Shown here: piece after piece, positions 62,158-64,000 of the stretch
Numbering within the stretch: the stretch's first letter is position 1
Layout of the letters: every line of letters starts with the position of its first letter
NCBI RefSeq assembly: GCF_905220415.1
Contig: NC_059568.1
Span: 10,664,001-10,728,000, forward strand
Source of the DNA: Colias croceus
Taxonomy: Eukaryota; Arthropoda; Insecta; Lepidoptera; Pieridae
DNA length: 64,000 nt
Direction: 5' to 3'
Notes under the pieces: model-generated
Told to the model about the DNA's origin: nothing
What the model saw: the letters and a program-made list of their open reading frames with translations, nothing else
Database searches by the model: none
Program-made: the position numbers and the translations under genes

Positions 62158-62607
62158 TAATATGTACATCTATCCCATACTCCACAAGAGAACACAGTAT
62201 TTCACGCATTTACTCTTATCGTCGAAAGTTAAGGCTTTCAGTATATCCATCTCTATCGACTTGTTGTTGACTGTGTAGACAGACATCTGTAAGCTTTCAG
62301 GGAAAGATAAAAACTATTGGCAAATATAAGCCACACCTTTGACCAATCAAAACTAATATAACCTCTTACCTTATTATGATACCCTGGTGATTTATGTTGC
62401 AAATACATTGATTGATTACGCTTTCAGGACAAACGACCGGTCAAATTACCAGGGCTAAATAGCATATCAAGAGGTCTATAAAAACTTCATTGGTCGAAGG
62501 TGTGGTTTGTTTTGACCAATTACATTTAACCACCCACTTGGTTAAGGGTGAATACACTATATTTCAAATCCATGATGCTATCACTATCACTCCATTAATT
62601 CACTAAA
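62158..62607 (+). repeat. Direct duplicate of 58600-59075
   Basis: Same order of blocks as the first copy; see there. Located beside D11 as the first is beside D9. Confidence 0.85.
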
Positions 62608-62755
62608 ACTTTACTGAAAATCCATTCTTTGTTTCGTTGTTATATTTTATTTCTTTAAAGCTTTGAACAAATCTTGATAGAAGGCTTAATAAAATAATTC
62701 ACATTCAGCACACACAACATAAATAACGGAACAATTTCATTTTCATTTATTAATT

Positions 62756-62996
62756 ACTAGGTTTCCGCTCGCGGCTTCGCCCACACAGTCAAAGTGAAAC
62801 CCGCATAGTTCCCGTTCCCGTGGAATTTCCGGGATACCATTCCATTTTCCCGGGATAAAAAGTAGCCTATGTCCTTTCTCGGGTATTAACATATCTCCAT
62901 ACAGAATTTCATGAAAATTGGTTCAATAGTTTAGGCGTGATTGAGTAACAGACAGACAGACAGAGTTACTTTCGCATTTATAATATTAGTATGGAT
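62756..62996 (+). repeat. Lepidopteran tail repeat, full copy
   Basis: actaggtttccgctcgcggc, ttcgcccacacagtcaaagt, cccgcatagttcccgttccc, ttcccgggataaaaagtagc, ctatgtcctttctcgggtat, ttcatgaaaattggttcaat, aggcgtgattgagtaacag, (acag)n, tttataatattagtatgg. Confidence 0.88.
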
Positions 62997-63014
62997 TATT
63001 TTGTATTATTATTA

Positions 63015-63172
63015 CCCAACCCTTCTATAGCTTTGCACAGCGCATGCGGGTGGGTGTCCTTGATAACATTAAACCTCTTCTCGTTTATGGACATCTGGTG
63101 ATAGCGTATCCAAAGTTTTGTTGCTAGATATATTTATTGAAACTTTTTCGCGCCTTTTTCCTTTTTCATAAA
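63015..63172 (+). repeat. GCATGC-core element, family D copy 11
   Basis: acccaacccttctatagctt, tgcacagcgcatgcgggtgg, gtgtccttgataacattaaa, cctcttctcgtttatggaca, tctggtgatagcgtatccaa, agttttgttgctagatatat. A 4-bp gggt duplication follows GCATGC. The GGTGTCC/GGACATC pairing is intact. Confidence 0.87.
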
Positions 63173-63580
63173 TTTCGTAGGTATTTTCTATCTATGTTCA
63201 TATTAAAAAAACTGTTATGTATGTCAGTCAGTAAACAGGGAGTCAAAGTCTTCTTATGCTGCGATAAAAAATCATAATGGCACTTTCATAAAAGTTTTTG
63301 CAGTGTCGTTTTGTTCCTGTGCTTTGTTCTTAATTATTATCATTATATTTAGTTAAAAAATAAAATAAAATTGATTAATGACATTAAAAAATATATCATA
63401 ATATGTTTTTTATTTTTTATTTTTAACTTATCATTTCTAGTCTCATCTCGTTCGGTTCAACAACTTATTTATAAATATTAAGTAGTATACCTAACAATTT
63501 ATATTGTAGGTAAAAAAATAATAAGTTGTCTTCTTAGTCTATGGCACTTCACAGAAAAGATATGATGGAAAAGTAAAGGA
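63173..63580. other. AT-rich spacer
   Basis: No gene seen. Confidence 0.4.
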
Positions 63581-63589
63581 TTGGTTTTA

Positions 63590-63768
63590 GTCCATTGGAA
63601 TGTTACATTTTTTAGGCCTAACCTTGCGTTTTTTAGAGGACGTAATATTATTTTTCTAATGTGTAGGGGGGGTCAGTGTGAAGTAAGTGTGTAGGGGGCT
63701 ACACATCAAAAATATAAAATTGTGTCCTCTAAAAAATGCAACCCCAAATGTAACTTTTCAATGGACTA
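63590..63768. repeat. Inverted-repeat element of about 180 bp
   Basis: agtccattggaatgttacat, tttttaggcctaaccttgcg, ttttttagaggac pairs with gtcctctaaaaaatgcaacc, ccaaatgtaacttttcaatg, gact. The centre holds two ctacacat/gtgtaggggg-type blocks. Partial copy at 50460-50600. Confidence 0.8.
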
Positions 63769-64000
63769 TTTACCGAACTTTGATTTTAGGTTATTGTTGA
63801 TTTGATTTCATAATATGTATATTGAGTACCTACCTATTAAAATAGACAGAGATGCAGGACAAAATATAACTTAAATTATAAATGTGTAATAACAAATAAA
63901 CAAATTATAATGTTGTAATTTAGTATAATGTAGTCGTGATTCCAAATACCTAAGGAGCAAGGAAGAAATGTTATAGTGAATCCACTGGATACTGGACAGC
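63769..64000. other. Start of the next unit
   Basis: The last bases (aaggagcaaggaagaaatgt, tatagtgaatccactggata) match 43643-43675 and 40618-40655, the sequence that precedes the tRNA-Asp in copies 1 and 2. Confidence 0.6.

Noticed and set aside
553..63172. Explaining the GCATGC-core elements as ordinary SINEs or MITEs
   Set aside because: I see no target duplications, A-tails, tRNA heads or inverted ends on them. Family follows position, and spacers are duplicated with them. Not excluded without a genome search.
553..63172. CRISPR array
   Set aside because: Copies are long, diverged, irregularly spaced and on both strands in animal DNA.
39480..63172. Self-cleaving ribozyme (hammerhead-type) reading of 'ctggtgatagcg'
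   Set aside because: The CUGAUGA and GAAA core pair is not present in the right arrangement.

Overview
This window looks like non-coding, AT-rich nuclear DNA from a moth or butterfly (Lepidoptera). The evidence is dispersed-repeat ends that I recognise from lepidopteran genomes: the 'cccgcggcttcgcccgc' tails running into (GACA)n and 'ttataatattagtatgg', the 'aaccgacttcaaaaa' elements, the 'ttaacggattttaaacgcg' element and the 'ctagctgtgcttcgcggt' element. Short insect telomere-like TTAGG doublets fit too. I find no intact multi-exon protein gene. Protein-coding traces are decayed: a spliced exon pair at 7.2-7.7 kb, a transposon-associated protein fragment at 48.2-48.8 kb, and two exon-like copies at 33.3 and 35.6 kb.

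The dominant structure is an array of about 45 divergent elements of 130-230 bp that share one core: GCATGC, then 30-80 bp, then CTCyTn..TTATGnnnrTCTrGTr, then about 5 bp and ATCGTA. They fall into families I call A, B, C and F (0.5-38.4 kb) and D and E (39.4-63.2 kb). Position along the window predicts family. In the left half the order is A(+) B(+) F(-) C(+), most complete at 28.1-30.1 kb. In the right half D(-) E(+) pairs replace F(-) C(+), and D resembles F while E resembles C. Spacers between elements are also paralogous, so the locus grew by tandem block duplication and inversion, not by scattered insertion. In the right half each block also carries a tRNA-Asp-derived sequence. Two copies (40.8 and 43.8 kb) are intact tRNA-Asp(GTC); two (53.6 and 60.9 kb) are decayed.

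A 7.3 kb near-perfect palindrome (8316-15652) interrupts the left half. Its axis lies inside a 12-bp satellite that changes strand at 11984/11985, and each arm holds two copies of a hairpin cassette, so it is palindromic at three scales.

The rest is mobile-element debris. Target-site duplications define a hAT-type element (ATAAAAAC), PIF/Harbinger-like MITEs (TAA/TTA), TA-flanked fold-back elements, and two short retroposed pieces with 12-14 bp duplications. Several sit inside array elements whose paralogues preserve the empty site. Apart from the two tRNAs, no function can be assigned from sequence alone; the shared core may mark a structured non-coding RNA or a regulatory/boundary element.
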